Part shown: piece by piece, positions 5,305 through 5,430 of the stretch
How positions within the stretch are numbered: position 1 is the first letter of the stretch
How the letters are laid out: each line of letters opens with the position of its first letter
From: Symbiobacteriaceae bacterium
GTDB lineage: Bacteria; Bacillota; JAAYKD01; WRDA01
Assembly (NCBI GenBank): GCA_009779515.1
Contig: WREE01000141.1
Location: 1-5,430 of the forward strand
Reading direction: 5' to 3'
DNA: 5,430 nucleotides
Notes under the pieces: model-generated
What the model was told of the DNA's origin: nothing
Database searches by the model: none
The model's input: the letters and a program-made list of their open reading frames with translations, nothing else
Position numbers and translations under genes: made by a program

Positions 5305-5430
5305 ATGCGAATCTATATTTCGTGCGATATCGAAGGAGTAGCAGGGGTTGTCCATGGCGACCACTGCGGAACGAATGGCGGCGGAGAGTATCAACGGGCA
5401 AGGCGGTGGATGACTCACGAGGTTAACGCG
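5305..5430 (+). CDS. N-terminal part of an M55-family D-aminopeptidase (DppA-like), 3' end outside window
   Basis: The first 42 codons are present and the frame is still open at the window edge. The N-terminus MRIYISCDIEGVAGVV matches the start of M55 metallopeptidases, in which Asp8 and Glu10 of the conserved D-x-EG motif are zinc ligands in Bacillus DppA; both are present at the same positions. The YQRARRWMTHEVNA stretch (residues 32-45 region, cut at 42) is also typical of the family. Members form ring-shaped oligomers in the cytoplasm and release N-terminal D-amino acids such as D-alanine from short peptides. The remaining zinc ligands and the catalytic residues lie beyond the window. It follows the uvrA-like gene by 130 bases with its own strong ribosome binding site. 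The family call is firm, while substrate preference cannot be judged. Confidence 0.85.
   Translation, partial: MRIYISCDIEGVAGVVHGDHCGTNGGGEYQRARRWMTHEVNA

Noticed and set aside
5095..5418. Minus-strand open frame across the spacer before the M55 gene.
   Set aside because: It overlaps two well-supported + strand genes and its translation is proline/cysteine/arginine-rich with no recognisable motif.
1..5430. CRISPR array, tRNA or rRNA gene, insertion sequence or transposase.
   Set aside because: No spaced repeats, no tRNA or rRNA-like segments, no transposase motifs or terminal inverted repeats were seen on either strand.

Overview
The window carries five genes, all on the + strand: two cut by the window edges and three complete. 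Base composition is near balanced. Strong GGAGG-type ribosome binding sites, a classic intrinsic terminator and the gene families seen (M14 and M55 peptidases, a stand-alone pyruvate-kinase C-terminal-like protein, a nucleotidyltransferase and a UvrA paralogue) suggest a Bacillota-like bacterium, perhaps a clostridial lineage. This placement is an inference from style, not from a marker gene.

Layout. Positions 1-312 are the 3' end of a probable M14-type metallocarboxypeptidase. After 22 bases comes a 182-residue COG1751-type protein (335-883), presumably in the same transcript, closed by a perfect 18-bp terminator hairpin (910-957). An AT-rich stretch follows, then a Pol-beta-superfamily nucleotidyltransferase with a probable C-terminal winged helix (1114-2025). 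A 185-base leader (2026-2210) separates it from a 987-residue UvrA-like twin-ATPase protein (2211-5174). After a 130-base spacer the window ends in the first 42 codons of an M55 (DppA-like) D-aminopeptidase (5305-5430).

How the genes may work together. The outer genes, M14 peptidase and M55 D-aminopeptidase, fit peptide or cell-wall peptide turnover. The two inner genes do not: a nucleotidyltransferase of the antibiotic-adenylyltransferase type of fold next to a diverged UvrA without uvrB or uvrC. They could be a small stress or drug-tolerance module set between peptidase genes, but nothing here proves a joint function.

The most unusual element is the leader of the UvrA-like gene. It holds a stem-loop (2084-2111), then a terminator-like stem with a T-run (2112-2147) that ends only five bases before a strong Shine-Dalgarno sequence (2152-2160). 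That sequence lies about 50 bases from the only usable ATG (2211). Between them is a 45-base hairpin with a perfect 7-bp GC-rich base (2162-2206). When folded, it would leave only five unpaired bases between the Shine-Dalgarno sequence and the ATG. A competing hairpin (2156-2175) would instead bury the Shine-Dalgarno sequence. This looks like combined transcriptional attenuation and structure-dependent translation initiation.
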